From Plectrocnemia conspersa (taxonomy: Eukaryota > Arthropoda > Insecta > Trichoptera > Polycentropodidae), in contig VTFK01000092.1 of assembly GCA_009617715.1 (NCBI GenBank), positions 1,302,001 to 1,366,000 of the forward strand: DNA of 64,000 nucleotides. The letters run 5' to 3'. Positions 37,501-53,190 of the stretch are shown piece by piece; position 1 is the stretch's first letter, and each line of letters begins with the position of its first letter. A program made the translations under genes and the position numbers. Under the pieces are notes generated by a model, which made no database searches, was not told the DNA's origin, and saw nothing but the letters and a program-made list of their open reading frames with translations.

Positions 37501-40500
37501 ATTTTAAATAATACATATTTTAACCAAGTATATTATATTCTCGAGTGCCTTAATTTTATAAAATTATATTTTAAATAAGTCGTTAAATAACATAAATATT
37601 AACCTTTTCATATACCTTTCGATCGACCAAGTACTGTTAAAAAGCATTTGTGTACTGAATGCAGACGTTTTACAGAATCTGTCAATGCTAATTTGTTGTG
37701 CGACGTGACAAAAAAAAAACCTGCATTCGTAGGAATGTCCATCGATCGCTTCTCAGCCGGTTGCAGTTGCGGTCAATCATCTTTAGAAAAAATATATAAT
37801 TATATACTAAATAAAAATGCATATAAACATATGTACACTTTATATTATAAAGATGTAAAAGATTAACAGATTCTATCGAATTAAAGAGAAAATGGCTGAT
37901 TAATCATTTAAAGATAAAATACCGATTATTCATAAAAGAATATCATCGATTAACTGATTAAAATAGAGAGAAAAATATAATGGTACAATTTCCTTGTAAA
38001 TATAAGGCGTTAACTTATTATTTAATTATTTAAAAATTTAATGGTTCAATAATAGTAATAAAATAATATTCCATGTAAACTACTGCTGTGATTATGTCAC
38101 TACTTTTAAATATAAAAAAACTGCAATGGATCAATATTTAAACTTTCTGGCACATTTATTTGGTAGTACTAAAAAACAGCTATTTTAAATATTAAAAATA
38201 AATATATTTTATAAATTTTAAGCTCTTTTATTAAATATTTTGTTTTTTAGACTCTGGTTATTATGTGCCAAGAGGATTTTACACCATAAACCGATTTGGT
38301 CAAGCCTCACCCCTAGTGTCTCTAGCTGGGGGCTTAAGAGTACCGAGAAGCGTCTACACTTCAGCTAGTGCATCCAGCTCTTCAAGTTCAAATGGTCCTG
38401 GACAGAGTCAAACATTCACTGTCAGTGGAAATGGTAGGGTTTGGTTTTTTAAATTTAATCCTTTGGTTTGAAAGTATTTTTATAAATTAATTCTATGTTG
38501 CAGGTCCAATTTTTGATCCATTCGGTATCAACCCGGCCGTAGCTCAGCTTCCCTTGTATCCAAATGAATACAACGCCAGTCCAGTGTAAGTTTAAGAGTA
38601 TCCCGTAGTTGTAAATAAGATTTAAAAAGTCAACACCAATATAGGGTTATATTTAAAATCATTTTGCAGCAAGTTTAATTAATTATGCTGATTTTGTTAA
38701 ATTGTAAAAACTTGTGTGGTTTATGATTGTTAATTAACAATATTAAGAGAGTTTTCATGGTAATCGTTTCCTTCAGTTTTGTCAAGTGTGTGCAGTACTT
38801 AGTGGAATCGATAGTTTGACTTCATGGTAATAGCTAGTACACGTAATATAGGATACATTTACAATTCCAGTATAAATACAACACAACCTTCTTATTGCCT
38901 TTTTTATTTTACAGTAAAGAAGAACAAGCTTCTAAATTAATTCAATTTTGACGCTCGTCTAATTCATGCGGCACTCATATTTACAGTTTTTTTTTTGTAT
39001 CAAAACATAAGTTTGACAGTGATAATCTACCTTAAAAATAACACTACTCAAACTTAATATTTATGGAAATCAATTCATACATTGTATTAGGCGTTTTTAC
39101 TATCATAGCATATGATGCAAAGAGTCGTATTTATCTAATATGCAGCAAAAGTTTTGTTGCAAAGTCGCTTTGTGATACCCATGTCTCATGCTTCCAAACT
39201 TTATAGATTTTTTTAATGCATCTTTGGACACTCAACCGTGAGAATCACGCTTTGTTAGCTATCAAAAAAAGTGATTGTGTTTGAGTGATCGTAGATAAGT
39301 TGTAACTAGGTATTCTGGTATCTTTTCTTGGAAAATGAGATTTATCGTTTTCACGTATCGATTTTCTAAAGAATTTTGATAAATAAAAAACATATATAAT
39401 ATGTTGTATGTGATTATAATACTATAGATATTTATATATATATATAAATAAAACGTCGTAACTGTTTTTATATTTGCAATAATATTCTTTAAATTGTAAA
39501 CAGTGTTTCGCCATTCAAATACTTTCGACCTCTATTAAAATCAACACAAAATCCATAGTTTCAAACATCTGATACGGACCCATCTTTTCTTATGCAGCGC
39601 TGTATAAAAATACAACAATTTTTTTTAAATTAAAAATGGTATTTAATCTGTTGCGGACTCTAGTTATTATTCTAATAGTTCCCCTTGATAAAACAAGTTC
39701 AGAAAATGAATTTGAGATACCTTTATATAAGGATATTTGAGTTTTACCCGTTCTTGTAACCCAGCATTTTCCCCGCAGAAATTTATATGTCGCTAAAGTT
39801 TCATTAAACTATTAAAACGATGCCATTGACAATCCAGCTATTCTATTTTTGGGTTTACGATCGCGTCCTCATTTGATACCCGTTAAAGCCAAGACGTCCG
39901 CACTAGCCAATTCATGTATTTAAATCGTGATCCATCTCTTTAATATGCTGGCATTGCACATTGTTCTATTAATGTATTTTTTTCCTACATACTATGACCG
40001 TCGCATTTACAGCATGACATTGTTTATATTGTAATTTATCGAAGATAAATATATTGTAATTTATCGATGAATACATTTTTAATGTGGTGATGCATGTCTG
40101 TCACTCCAGAATGTGCACGATAGACTATACCCTATTTGCATTAACACAGTCAGTTCGAGAGCTATCCATTTCATCATTATTCATAATTGAGAAAGAGATG
40201 GAAAGTTTGGGTTTGCGCCCCTACTATTACCTCTAAAGCACACGATACGGATATACGTTCAATATACTTATCATTATTCCGATTGATTGATCAATATAAA
40301 AAATATAGTAATGATTTTAATTTCAATAAATATAATTTCTATAAATTTAAAATTATAAACATGAGTATATTGAACGTATATCCGTATCGTGTGCTTTAGA
40401 GCTAATAGTAAGGGCGTAAAACTAAACTCTTTCTCAATTATGAATAATGATAAAATAGTGGCTCTCGAACTGACTGTGTTAATGCAAATAGGATACCTAT

Positions 40501-40880
40501 AGACAGTTTCGAGACGAGTCTATGATGTTCTGCAGTTCTAAAGATTGCTTAGCAAACAGATCACAACTGATCGCTGAAGTTAGTTAGGTTAAGAAGTACG
40601 TACGTACATTTTATTCATTACTACTTCTTTATCATGCTTGAATTACATAATTTTGAACCAATCACTCTTTTTAAATGAAACCAAATTAAAAAATGTAGAT
40701 CATTAAATATAAATACAATACATTTTCAGACTCGTAAGCCGTTTCGGAGGAGATGGTGAAGTGGCAGGAATCGGCGTGTCTGGAACATCTTCAGGAGGTA
40801 CTGGAGTTTACTCCAGCTCTTCGACAAACGTTGGACCCGATGGAAAAGTGCATTATTCGACGCATACCGGGAAGTTTTAA
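34506..40880 (+). CDS. Small secreted Ser/Gly-rich protein
   Basis: Exons 34506-34560, 38251-38433, 38504-38585 and 40730-40880; all phases agree, 156 aa. It begins with a clear signal peptide (MASSSILLLPLAFALIFA, cut near DSG). The mature protein has an arginine/tyrosine-containing N-terminus (YYVPRGFYTINRFG), a serine run (SASASSSSSS), a hydrophobic middle (IFDPFGINPAVAQLPLYPNE), and a Gly/Ser-rich end with SSSSTNVGPDGKVHYSTHT. There are no cysteines. I do not recognise the family with confidence; the tail loosely recalls insect silk/seroin-type and cuticular secreted proteins. Its last exon has decayed copies at 45543 and 56158, so this 3' end took part in the local duplications. Its stop is 216 bp from the convergent Ly6-type exon remnant at 41096. 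Confidence 0.85.
35960..37130. repeat. Diverged ~0.2 kb tandem array in intron 1 of the secreted gene
   Basis: About five successive units share blocks in the same order. Block 1 is gttagccagrttga, near 35981, 36220, 36423 and 36613. Block 2 is caaaatggcg-like, at 36010, 36451, 36653 and 37107. Block 3 is ttatacggtat with a following ttttgaggacac block. Block 4 is tgttctaaaaatagat, at 36175, 36569 and 37060. Spacing is about 190-245 bp. Units are strongly diverged and AT-rich. Confidence 0.65.
40131..40492. mobile_element. MITE with ~135-bp inverted repeats
   Basis: CCTATTTGCATTAACACAGT at 40131 is mirrored at the right end (40492), and the arms match nearly throughout, meeting around ttcaatatact/agtatattgaa. 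ATAC flanks both sides (40127-40130 and 40493-40496), a likely 4-bp target-site duplication. The arms end at an about 90-bp AT-rich loop. It lies in the last intron of the secreted-protein gene, about 240 bp before the final exon, so its transcript would fold into a long hairpin. Confidence 0.85.
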
Positions 40881-41095
40881 CCAGCAACGTCATAGACGCA
40901 AAAGAATTACGTGATATTTTGTAAATATAATATATACTATGTATTACAGTACTAATTTTAAGTTAGTCAACGGCTGGTAGTCAAATCTACGCCGGTAACA
41001 AAACGCGTTTTTAATTAACTCAATAAATAAACTGGTGCTGCTAAAGACGTGGCTTATATTTTATGTCTATAACCTCACCGAGAAACGTTTCATTC

Positions 41096-41260
41096 TTATC
41101 TTAAGAAGGCGAAGATAGCCAAGAAAACGATTAAGAGAAGGCTGATGGCAGATTTTTCAGCAGAATAGCAGAGGTTTCTGTCGCTGCACACACACATGGC
41201 CGCCGAGAGCGAACTCGGGCCTTGGGAAAACAATCATTCCGGACCTCATGACAAAAATAG
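41096..41260 (-). pseudogene. Decayed C-terminal exon of a Ly6/GPI gene (copy A)
   Basis: Minus-strand translation gives MCVCSDRNLCYSAEKS, then a hydrophobic tail LLLIVFLAIFAFLR and a stop. It aligns with the last exon of Ly6-mucin A (CDICYDKTLCNSAGQS then LFLLVSLALLAFLR). Further upstream in this frame a TGA stands where the mucin gene has a cysteine. No upstream exons were found. It is convergent with the secreted gene, as in the 45.5-46 kb pair. The identical stop in copy B shows the decay predates the larger duplication. Confidence 0.75.
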
Positions 41261-43078
41261 CATTTTATTTATTTTTAACATCGTAATATAATTTCTTGAA
41301 AACATATTAATAGGTAAGAGTTAACTCTTTCTATGCTACAAACAAATATAAAAATTAGCCTTGGTCGCGACATATTTTCTGAAATCATATTTATGTGAAA
41401 TATTACAATTAGGCATTAAAAATTATTAAAAATATCTACTCATAATATTTAACTGATAATTGGCCGTGTTTTCTTTGCTGCTCAATGTTGCAATGCAGTG
41501 AATTTATTTAGTGCATGTAACATTTTTGTAATATTTTTTATTTATTACTTGTGTTTTTTATCTCCAATTAGGCGACAAAATTTAAATTATTGAAAATAAT
41601 TAAAAAATATTATCATTTATTTACAGGCTTGTTATCCTTCTGTCCGATATTCATATTTCAAGTAAACTAATTGTTTTGAAAATAAACATATCATTATATT
41701 TAGGGCTCTAAGTTTAAAATACGTGATAATACAGTATGCATTCTTAAAGAAATTATCTCTTTATACCCGCATATAAATCTACTTTTGAAAACTACCTTCC
41801 ATTTTTTGAAAAAATAATTTCAATTATATCTAAAGTTACACCTGAAAATATATATACTTATAAGTTAAGAATATTAAAACAAAACACTAGCACTTTGTTA
41901 CAAAACACTGCACAAAAAATAACAATCGGTATTTTGTATTTTGTATTTTGGACTAGATCTAATGAAAGTTTTAAAACGTTAGTCTTTAACATCTGGAATA
42001 AAACATGACACCAGAAGAAAAAAGACGTACGAAGCAGTAAACATTACATTTAAACGATTTTCACATATCTGGTATATTAATGATGCTACACTGCTAAGGG
42101 TTATTAAAAAAGAGAGATTTTTATAATTGATAAAAGGTGATGCACAACCCCGGTACTGATTATGCGAAAAACCAAACCGATCTATTTTTTTGAATTAAAG
42201 CATGACAAATGTTATCAAAAGCCTTATCAAAATCATTGTAAACGTCATCTATATGTTTTAGAGATTTCACTGTATTAGGTATTAAGATTATAGTATAAAA
42301 ATACGTAGATTGAAAAGAATAATGTTAATTTTCTAGTATCTTTGGATGGTTCATGATTATTTTTTATACTTTAATAAAAAAATATTTATTATTATTGAAT
42401 ATCTTGTTAAATTTCAATCTGTAGAATTAAACTAATTCGTAATTACAATAACTATAAATAAGATAGATAATAATTTCATGATTTATTTAGCTAATATAGC
42501 TAATTTTACACTAAGCAAATTGTAACTAAACATACATATAATAAATAATATAAACGTAAAATAAAGATAATAAAAATATACTTAATATTATAATTTATAG
42601 AAATAACGCGTAATTAATTATAAAATTTAAATATATTATAATCTTATATATAATTGTTCTAAGCCGCTTCCGGACGCGCATATTTTTAAATGAAACATTC
42701 TCTGTAAATCGTATCTCTTTGTATGAACGGTGTATAATAAATACATGTAAAAAAAAAAAATTATTTAATGATAATTAATTAAAATAAAAATAGAGTTAGC
42801 ACGATGATTTTCGAACCTCCGTTAATGAATTCTTTTGTTGTCGGCCAATGAAAAATAAGCGTTCAAATAAAACAAGATGGCCGACAGTAACGTGACAACA
42901 GTTGTAAATAATTTTCATTATTTTGGCATGTGCGTTGTTCGATTTGACTGAATATAAATAATCGGATTGCAAAATAACTAGGTATGTTATAACTATGAAG
43001 ATAAATTATATACATGTGTGTAAAGATTATAAAAATACATTGATTAAACTAGATATCAATCAAAAAACAATCTTCGTA

Positions 43079-43127
43079 ATGAAATTTTCAAATTTTGAAT
43101 TCCCGTCGACGGACTCCGAGGCCGAAA
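43079..43127 (+). other. Possible orphan first exon, MKFSNFEFPSTDSEAE (copy A)
   Basis: An ATG followed by 15 acidic/polar codons ends at a good donor (AAAA|gtgagt), with a TGA if unspliced. Base composition changes to GC-rich exactly over this stretch. It may be the first exon of a lost transposase or gene. Duplicated at 54888-54936 with no difference. No partner exon was found. Confidence 0.3.
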
Positions 43128-43872
43128 AGTGAGTTTTTCCTTTTACAATACATAAAAATTATCATTGCTTCTGATTTAATGCACATATTCGTTAGATTTG
43201 ACTGAATATAATTACTCGTTAATATTACGTGTTAAACGTGAACATGTAATGTATACTTAGTATGTATGAGGATTGAAAGTTAATGTCGAGCAAACCATAT
43301 AAATGTCAATAAAATGTAGGTTCTTATCTATTCATATTCGGGAGACTATCTGTCACGATGATCGCGTGACAGTGATTGTGATGCAGTCGGTTATTTAGCT
43401 GAAAAAGTTTGGTTCCATTTTTGCATAGTCATCTTATTGCTCGCTATAATTTAACTTTTAAATTAATTTTATATTTGTCCTAAAATGTCAGTCATAGGAT
43501 CTCGACTTTTTGATTTTTACGTTTTTTGTGCCATATAGTGATAATATTAAGGGTAGTGAGCTAGTGAGTGAGATGTTGTATACACCAAGGTATATAAAGA
43601 AAATAAATTAAAACCATTATTGCAACAAAAAATATTCATTCCGAGCGACGACCCGCAATATATCAGCCAATGGACAACTCATAAATGTGTATTTTCTTGG
43701 ATGTTATCTAATAGACGACATTTTACAATGATTATAAACATATGATTGCATACATGGAATAATCGATAGCCAAAATATCTAAGAGTTAGTTATTTTTATT
43801 TCCGTTGCGGCAAAATAGGTATCTACGTCATGGTTTTTATAGCAATTTTTCTTCTGTGCAATCATTTATCTT

Positions 43873-45058
43873 TTGGAACAGGCAAATTCAGAATATTCAG
43901 ATACATCATACTTTATAATTAATTATAACAAACTTAATAATTAAGAATAAAGCACGAAGGTTTTTCTTCATTCCATTTAGGAAACCAGCTACATTTTTAT
44001 TTTTTCGGATTGTCCTAAGAATATTATTATACGAATTCATACCTCCGTACATAATTCCCCTGGCCGTACCCGTTACTATCTTTAAATTGTCTCGATTTCT
44101 AGTATTTAATCTATATACATCTTTATTTATGATTAAATACTTATTAGGATACTCTGGTAACATATTATTTTCTAACTTATATAAAATAGAAAACATCCCA
44201 ATCTATCAATCATATTTTTATTTAAAACTACTCTCATTGTGTTTTTTGTAATTTTTGCAACATCATTTATTCAGGGCTGTGGAGTCGGAGTCGTAAAAAA
44301 TCGACTGACTCCGACTCCTTTTTAACGCTTTCCACCCCGATCAATAATTTTTAATTGTTCGTTGTGCGCCATGCGTTTTAAGTTGGTAATATGAAGTAAA
44401 CAAAAGTAATTAGAAACAATTCTTGTTTCAAGGTCTAATTCCATTTGAATCGCGGATTTTCGAATACATTATTAATTAAATTAATTATGTGAGTAGTCAA
44501 GAAATAATTATAATTATTTTTATTTTATTTATTTGATTACGTATAAAAAGAAATAAATTTATTTATACACCTATTTTTATATTTATTGAATTTAATTTAA
44601 TATGTTATATTGCAAATTAATGCAATGTATTTCATTAATATATAGGAAATATTTTTTTTAACTACACGCATTCTCAGGTTCAAAAGAATTCACAATGCGC
44701 AGAATATATATTAATCCTTAACAAGGTCACTTTATTAATTCTAAAGAATTCGACAGTTTAATTAAATCGACAGAATTATACATATCTACAGAGTGCTGTA
44801 AATCATCCAGCTTTTGTTTAAATTCTGTTTAACTTAAACATTAAAATTCTCTTATGGGAATATTTTAAGGATTACGATATTACATTTCAAGCTAGAATTT
44901 ATGGATTTTTTAAATAGTAAATTATAATCTCGAATACAGATTAAAGTAAAAATTATTAAAAGCTAATATTATCATTAGCTATTAAGATTAAAAATTGTAA
45001 AGATTATAAAAAAATTATGTTAATTTTCAAGATCAATTGTAGTATCGATGATCTTTCC
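43873..45058. mobile_element. Copy-A-specific 1.2-kb segment with LINE 3' end and hAT-like terminus
   Basis: Absent from copy B. At about 43906-44200 the minus strand encodes a LINE C-terminal tail (VYRLNTRNRDNLKI, YGGMNSYNNIL). At about 44273 the sequence cagggctgtggagtcgg and its mirrored actccgactcc are typical ends of widespread hAT-like short elements. The rest is AT-rich and unidentified. Confidence 0.6.
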
Positions 45059-45542
45059 GTTCGACGAAATGTGGGGTCAGTGAATTTTCCATTCGACAAA
45101 TTTAGCACTCGGTGAATTGTGGTCGATAAACTTTCAGTGAGTTGCAGTCGGTCAGCTTTCCGTATTCAAAAAATACAATATAATAAAAACAGACATAACT
45201 ATCAATACAGCTAATAATAAAAAAATGTACTAAGCGTGACCTAGCGGTATTTAAAAAATATATATTTTCACGGTAAGATCGGTATTTTAATAATGTAGTA
45301 GTCACTAATTATAATATGATCTACCTGACATGATAGAAATTAAAAAATTTGAATCTAGTCCTTTCAATTATTAATCATTGACGTATTACCTCAGTGATTT
45401 ATAAATAACCATTAATAGTTTTTTGTGTTGAAATAAAAAAAGGTTGTAAAAAAAGTAAAAGGATTTTTAGAAAAAGAACAGTTTTATTTTGTAAAATTAA
45501 CCTAAAATAAATTTGTACAACATTAAAAATAAATATTTTCAG

Positions 45543-45740
45543 ACTCTTAAGTTGCATCTACAGGTGACATTAGAGTTATTCTAGCTCTTTCACAAACGTC
45601 AGATTTGATGAAGTGCATTATTAGCGCATATCATAAAATAATACAAATTGCGTGATATTTTGTAAATATAATGTTAAATACTATGCATTACATATAACAA
45701 TATAGTCAGTCGACAGTTAGTAATTATACACCTACTATTA
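45543..45740 (+). pseudogene. Decayed copy of the secreted gene's last exon (block A)
   Basis: The acceptor context tttcagactc and the stretches ctagctctttcacaaacgt and gaagtgcattattag align with 40728-40860, followed by 3' UTR homology through gtgatattttgtaaatataa. About 45 bp are deleted and the frame is broken. It marks an older duplication, before the one that made block B. Confidence 0.8.
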
Positions 45741-45848
45741 TCAAATATATACATGTTCTTATTATTTGTAACAACCCACAATTTAAATTAATTTATAAAA
45801 TAAACTAGTGCTGCTGATGATGCATCTTATATTATATATGTTTGATTC

Positions 45849-49173
<3,325 letters not shown>

Positions 49174-49399
49174 TATAAAATTTAGTACGATGACTATATG
49201 TGAAGCTAAGAAACGATTAATCGTTACTACTGCCACTGATGAAACAGTTGTCCAATATATTGATCCTAGAACGCTTATCTGCCATTATCTTTGTCGTACT
49301 GATCCGTGATATATAGTGTCTATTAATGTTTAGCAGTTCCTAGACTTTTCTGTCTCTTGCCTGCTTAAGGTAGCATTGGTGGATACATGGTTGAATTTC

Positions 49400-52200
49400 A
49401 TCCATGCATCACCTTTTTTTTATTTTTTTTTTATTTTTATTATTATTATTATTTTTTTTTTGTTGTTGTTGTTAGGTTAGTATGTTAGTGCATTAAACTA
49501 ATAAGTATTAAAACAATCAATCAATTATCTAATTAACTAACTAACTAAGCTTGCTATTAATTTGTTGCGGTGAGATTTAATTCGTTCGAGATGCTTATTA
49601 TTTTATTTTTCAAAATGCTTAGTGATAGTGTATATTTTAAGGTCTCTATGTAATATCGAGTTGCGAACGTACCAAGGAGCATTCGACACGATTCTCAAGG
49701 AAATATTTTGCTGGGCTTGAAGTTTTTTTGGATATTTACGAGCGTTGGTTATGTATCCCCATACCGGAGATGCATATGAAATGGCAGGTCTTATTATCGA
49801 TTTGTATATTAAGAGTTTATTTTGAATATTTAGTTTACTATTACGGCATAAAAGAGGATATAGTTTAGCTCTAGTGGCTTTAATTTTGAGTATTAATTTG
49901 TCTATATGGGTCTTCCATGAAAGTTTTCAATCGAGTGTAATACCAAAGTATTTAGCCGTATTTTTCCAATTTAAATAGTTATTGTACATTTTTAATTTAG
50001 TAAGTTTATCGACAGCAAAAGCCTTTTTTCTTCTGCGAGAGAACATTACTGCGACACTTTTTGATGGATTTGCAGTGACTAATCATTTGTCGAACCATTT
50101 TTCGATGATTTTAATCCTTTTTTGAAGGTTATCAATTGCCCTATAAGGATTTTTATAGGAGCAAAGAATTGCAGTGTCGTCTGCGAAGAGGGCAGTGATA
50201 TTATTTCTATGAGGTTTAGTTGGGAAGTCGCTTGTAAATATTGTAAATAGTGGTGGACCCAAAATTGAACCCTGAGGGACGCCAGCAAATAAAGACCTGG
50301 GACTAGAGAGGTGATTATCAATTTTAATTTTAAAATATCTATTGTTTAAGAAAGAGTGTATTAATTTTACTAGTGATGCAGGGAATTTAAGTTTAATTAA
50401 TTTATATAGTATGCCTGTAAGCCAAACGCGGTCAAATGCTTTAGCAATGTCCAGGAAAACGGCTCCAGTGGACATTTTCTTATCGAAGCCCCTTTGGATA
50501 TGTTTAACAACTCGATGTAGTTGGTCGGTGGAGGAATGTTCAAATCTAAATCCAAATTGTTCATCCGGTATTATTTTATTTTTAATAGTATGTTCAAGAA
50601 GTTTATTTTGAATATTTTTTTCATAAATTTTGCTAGCTACAGGAAGCAGACTTATGGGTCGATAACTAGAGGGGAGTGTAGGATCCGTGCCCGGTTTGCG
50701 AAGAACTATTACAATAGCCTGTTTCCATGCGGTTGGAAAGTAATGGCAACTAAGAGAGGAGTTTATTATGTTTAATAAATAACTAATTGCTTTTGGTGGA
50801 AGAATTTTCAGAGCCTTGTTGGGAATATAGTCGCAGCCGGGAGCTTTACGATTATGAAGTCGAAGAAGAAGGTTTTCTAATTCTTGAACTGTTATTGTAA
50901 TAGTTATGTCGAAAGGTTTAGATAGGTTATTTTTTACTTGTCTTTCTACGTTGGTTTTGAAATTATTTTTAAGTTTATTTAAGTCGACAGTGCATTGGTT
51001 TTGCAAACTATCACCAAAAGTTTCAGCCTTATCTTCAACATCAAGTACAAATTTATCAGATTGAGTCTTAATTTTTTTTATTGATGTTGATTCCCGGCGT
51101 AAGATCTTTGAAAGGTTCCACAGTGAATTGTCTTCAGGCTTTAAATCATTTAGTTTGTTTTCCCAACAACTATTGTGTTGTTTATAAATAGCAATTTTTA
51201 TTTCTTTTTGTAGTTTGTTTAGGCGTTTTTTGACAGATTTTTCGTGATTATTTTGCCAGAGTCGTCTTGTTTTATTTTTCATTTTAATAATTTCCTTTAT
51301 TTCTGTCGGTAAAGAATCGGTTTTAGTTATTTTATTTTTAATTGTACAGCGTTCCATTGCGTGTTTAATTGTATTTGTAAATATATCTATTTCCCCATTT
51401 ATCTCTGACTCGTTTGTAAGCTTGTTGGGTTCCGGAACGAATTCGTCAACATAGTATGGGAAGAAGTCCCATAATATCTTTTTAGTGTGCGATATTAGGT
51501 TTTTGTTTTCGTAGTTTACAGGTAGAGAAAATATTACCGGGTTGTGGTCTGACGCGAGGGTGCTGTGAACCTCAATTTCACATGCGGGCAAATTTTTACA
51601 AATCGCGATATCCAATATATCCGATGCCCCACGTGTGGAGTAATGTGTCGGTGCGCACGGGATTTCTAAGTTAATGTATGAGCAATTATTAATAAATCTA
51701 TTCAATGTTCTGCCGTTTCCATTTGTTGCTCTGCAATTTCAATCTTTATGTTTAGAGTTAAAGTCACCCGCGGCAAATGTAGGTTTACTGAATTTAAATA
51801 ATTTCTGTAGGTCACCAATGGGATACGTGGGTTTGGGTGGGGGTGTATACCGAGTGAATAATAATAGTGTTTTGTTTATCAGTTTTAATCTCCAATGATG
51901 TTACTTCAAAGTTGAAATAGTTAACCGTTTCAATTTCATGATGTTTAATATTGCTTTTGATAAATATTGCGGTTCCGCCCCCAGCGCCTATCAACCTATC
52001 AGTTCGATATGTATTATAATTAGGAAAGTTCATTTTTAATGAGTTTTTTAAGTGCGTTTCAGAAACGAGTGCAATGTCAATATTCTGGTCAATTAAAAAT
52101 TGATGAAATTCACCTTTCTTGTCCCGAATTCTATTGGCATTTCTAGCCTTTTTTGGCTAACGACATCCATATATAATATTTCCATGTTATCCTGGTAGCT
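49400..52200 (-). mobile_element. Jockey-like non-LTR retrotransposon, 5'-truncated
   Basis: Minus strand. From about 52030 downward an AP-endonuclease piece is read (YRTDRLIGAGGGTAIFIKS, then after breaks STLASDHNPVIFSLP). The reverse transcriptase follows, down to 50083: APGCDYIPNKAL, SYRPISLLPVASKI, GAVFLDIAKAFDRVW, AGVPQGSILGPPLF, ALFADDTAIL. After a stop, C-terminal residues continue (KAFAVDKL, KYLGITLD, YASPVWGY). The 3' end at about 49410-49480 has A- and TAA-rich repeats. The endonuclease start and ORF1 are missing. It sits exactly between segmental copies A and B. Confidence 0.93.
50083..51705 (-). CDS. LINE ORF2 fragment: endonuclease end plus reverse transcriptase
   Basis: A 540-codon open frame beginning in the AP-endonuclease domain (SDHNPV box near residue 53) and covering most of the reverse transcriptase, with the catalytic FADDTAI box near its end. 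It stops at KWFDK; the usual RT thumb and C-terminus continue in the same direction after the stop. Two other in-frame stops follow, so it is recently dead. It is part of the element at 49400-52200, not a host gene. Confidence 0.9.
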   Translation of the reverse strand: MNRFINNCSYINLEIPCAPTHYSTRGASDILDIAICKNLPACEIEVHSTLASDHNPVIFSLPVNYENKNLISHTKKILWDFFPYYVDEFVPEPNKLTNESEINGEIDIFTNTIKHAMERCTIKNKITKTDSLPTEIKEIIKMKNKTRRLWQNNHEKSVKKRLNKLQKEIKIAIYKQHNSCWENKLNDLKPEDNSLWNLSKILRRESTSIKKIKTQSDKFVLDVEDKAETFGDSLQNQCTVDLNKLKNNFKTNVERQVKNNLSKPFDITITITVQELENLLLRLHNRKAPGCDYIPNKALKILPPKAISYLLNIINSSLSCHYFPTAWKQAIVIVLRKPGTDPTLPSSYRPISLLPVASKIYEKNIQNKLLEHTIKNKIIPDEQFGFRFEHSSTDQLHRVVKHIQRGFDKKMSTGAVFLDIAKAFDRVWLTGILYKLIKLKFPASLVKLIHSFLNNRYFKIKIDNHLSSPRSLFAGVPQGSILGPPLFTIFTSDFPTKPHRNNITALFADDTAILCSYKNPYRAIDNLQKRIKIIEKWFDK

Positions 52201-52382
52201 ATTAGCGGGAGAGATATAATATATACTATGTATTACAGTACTAATTTTAAGTTAGTCAACGGCTGGTAGTCAAATCTACGCCGGTAACAAAACGCGTTTT
52301 TAATTAACTCAATAAATAAACTGGTGCTGCTAAAGACGTGGCTTATATTTTATGTTCCACCCCACCGAGAAACGTTTCATTC

Positions 52383-52545
52383 TTATCTTAAGAAGGCGAA
52401 GATAGCCAAGAAAACGATTAAGAGAAGGCTGATGGCAGATTTTTCAGCAGAATAGCAGAGGTTTCTGTCGCTGCACACACACATGGCCACCGAGAGCGAA
52501 CTCGGGCCTTGGGAAAACAATCATTCCGGACCTCATGACAAAAAT
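52383..52545 (-). pseudogene. Decayed C-terminal exon of a Ly6/GPI gene (copy B)
   Basis: Duplicate of 41096-41260, including the upstream in-frame TGA; one substitution (gccgcc to gccacc) is visible. No upstream exons were found. Confidence 0.72.
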
Positions 52546-53190
52546 AGCATTTTATTTATTTTTAACATCGTAATATAATTTCTTGAAAACATATTAATAG
52601 GTAAGAGTTAACTCTTTCTATGCTACAAACACATAAAAATTAGCCTTGGTCGCGACATATTTTCTGAAATCATATTTATGTGAAATATTACAATTAGGCA
52701 TTAAAAATTATTAAAAATATCTACTCATAATATTTAACTAATAATTGGCCGTGTTTTATTTGCTGCTCAGTGTTGCAATGCAGTGTATTTATTTAGTGCA
52801 TGTAACATTTTTTGTAATATTTTTTATTTATTACTTGTGTTTTTTATCTCCAATTAGGCGACAAAATTTAAAACATTGAAAATAATTAAAAAATATTATC
52901 ATTTATTTACAGGCTTGTTATCCTTTTAAACTAATTGTTTTGAAAATAAACATATCATTATATTTAGGGCTCTAAGTTTAAAATACGTGATAATACAGTA
53001 TGCATTCTTAAAGAAATTATCTCTTTATACCCGCATATAAATCTACTTCTGAAAATTGCCTTCCATTTTTTGAAAAAATAATTTCAATTATATCTAAAGT
53101 TACACCTGAAAATATATATACTTATAAGTTAAGAATATTAAAACAAAACACTAGCACTTTGTTACAAAACACTGCACAAAAAATAACAAT

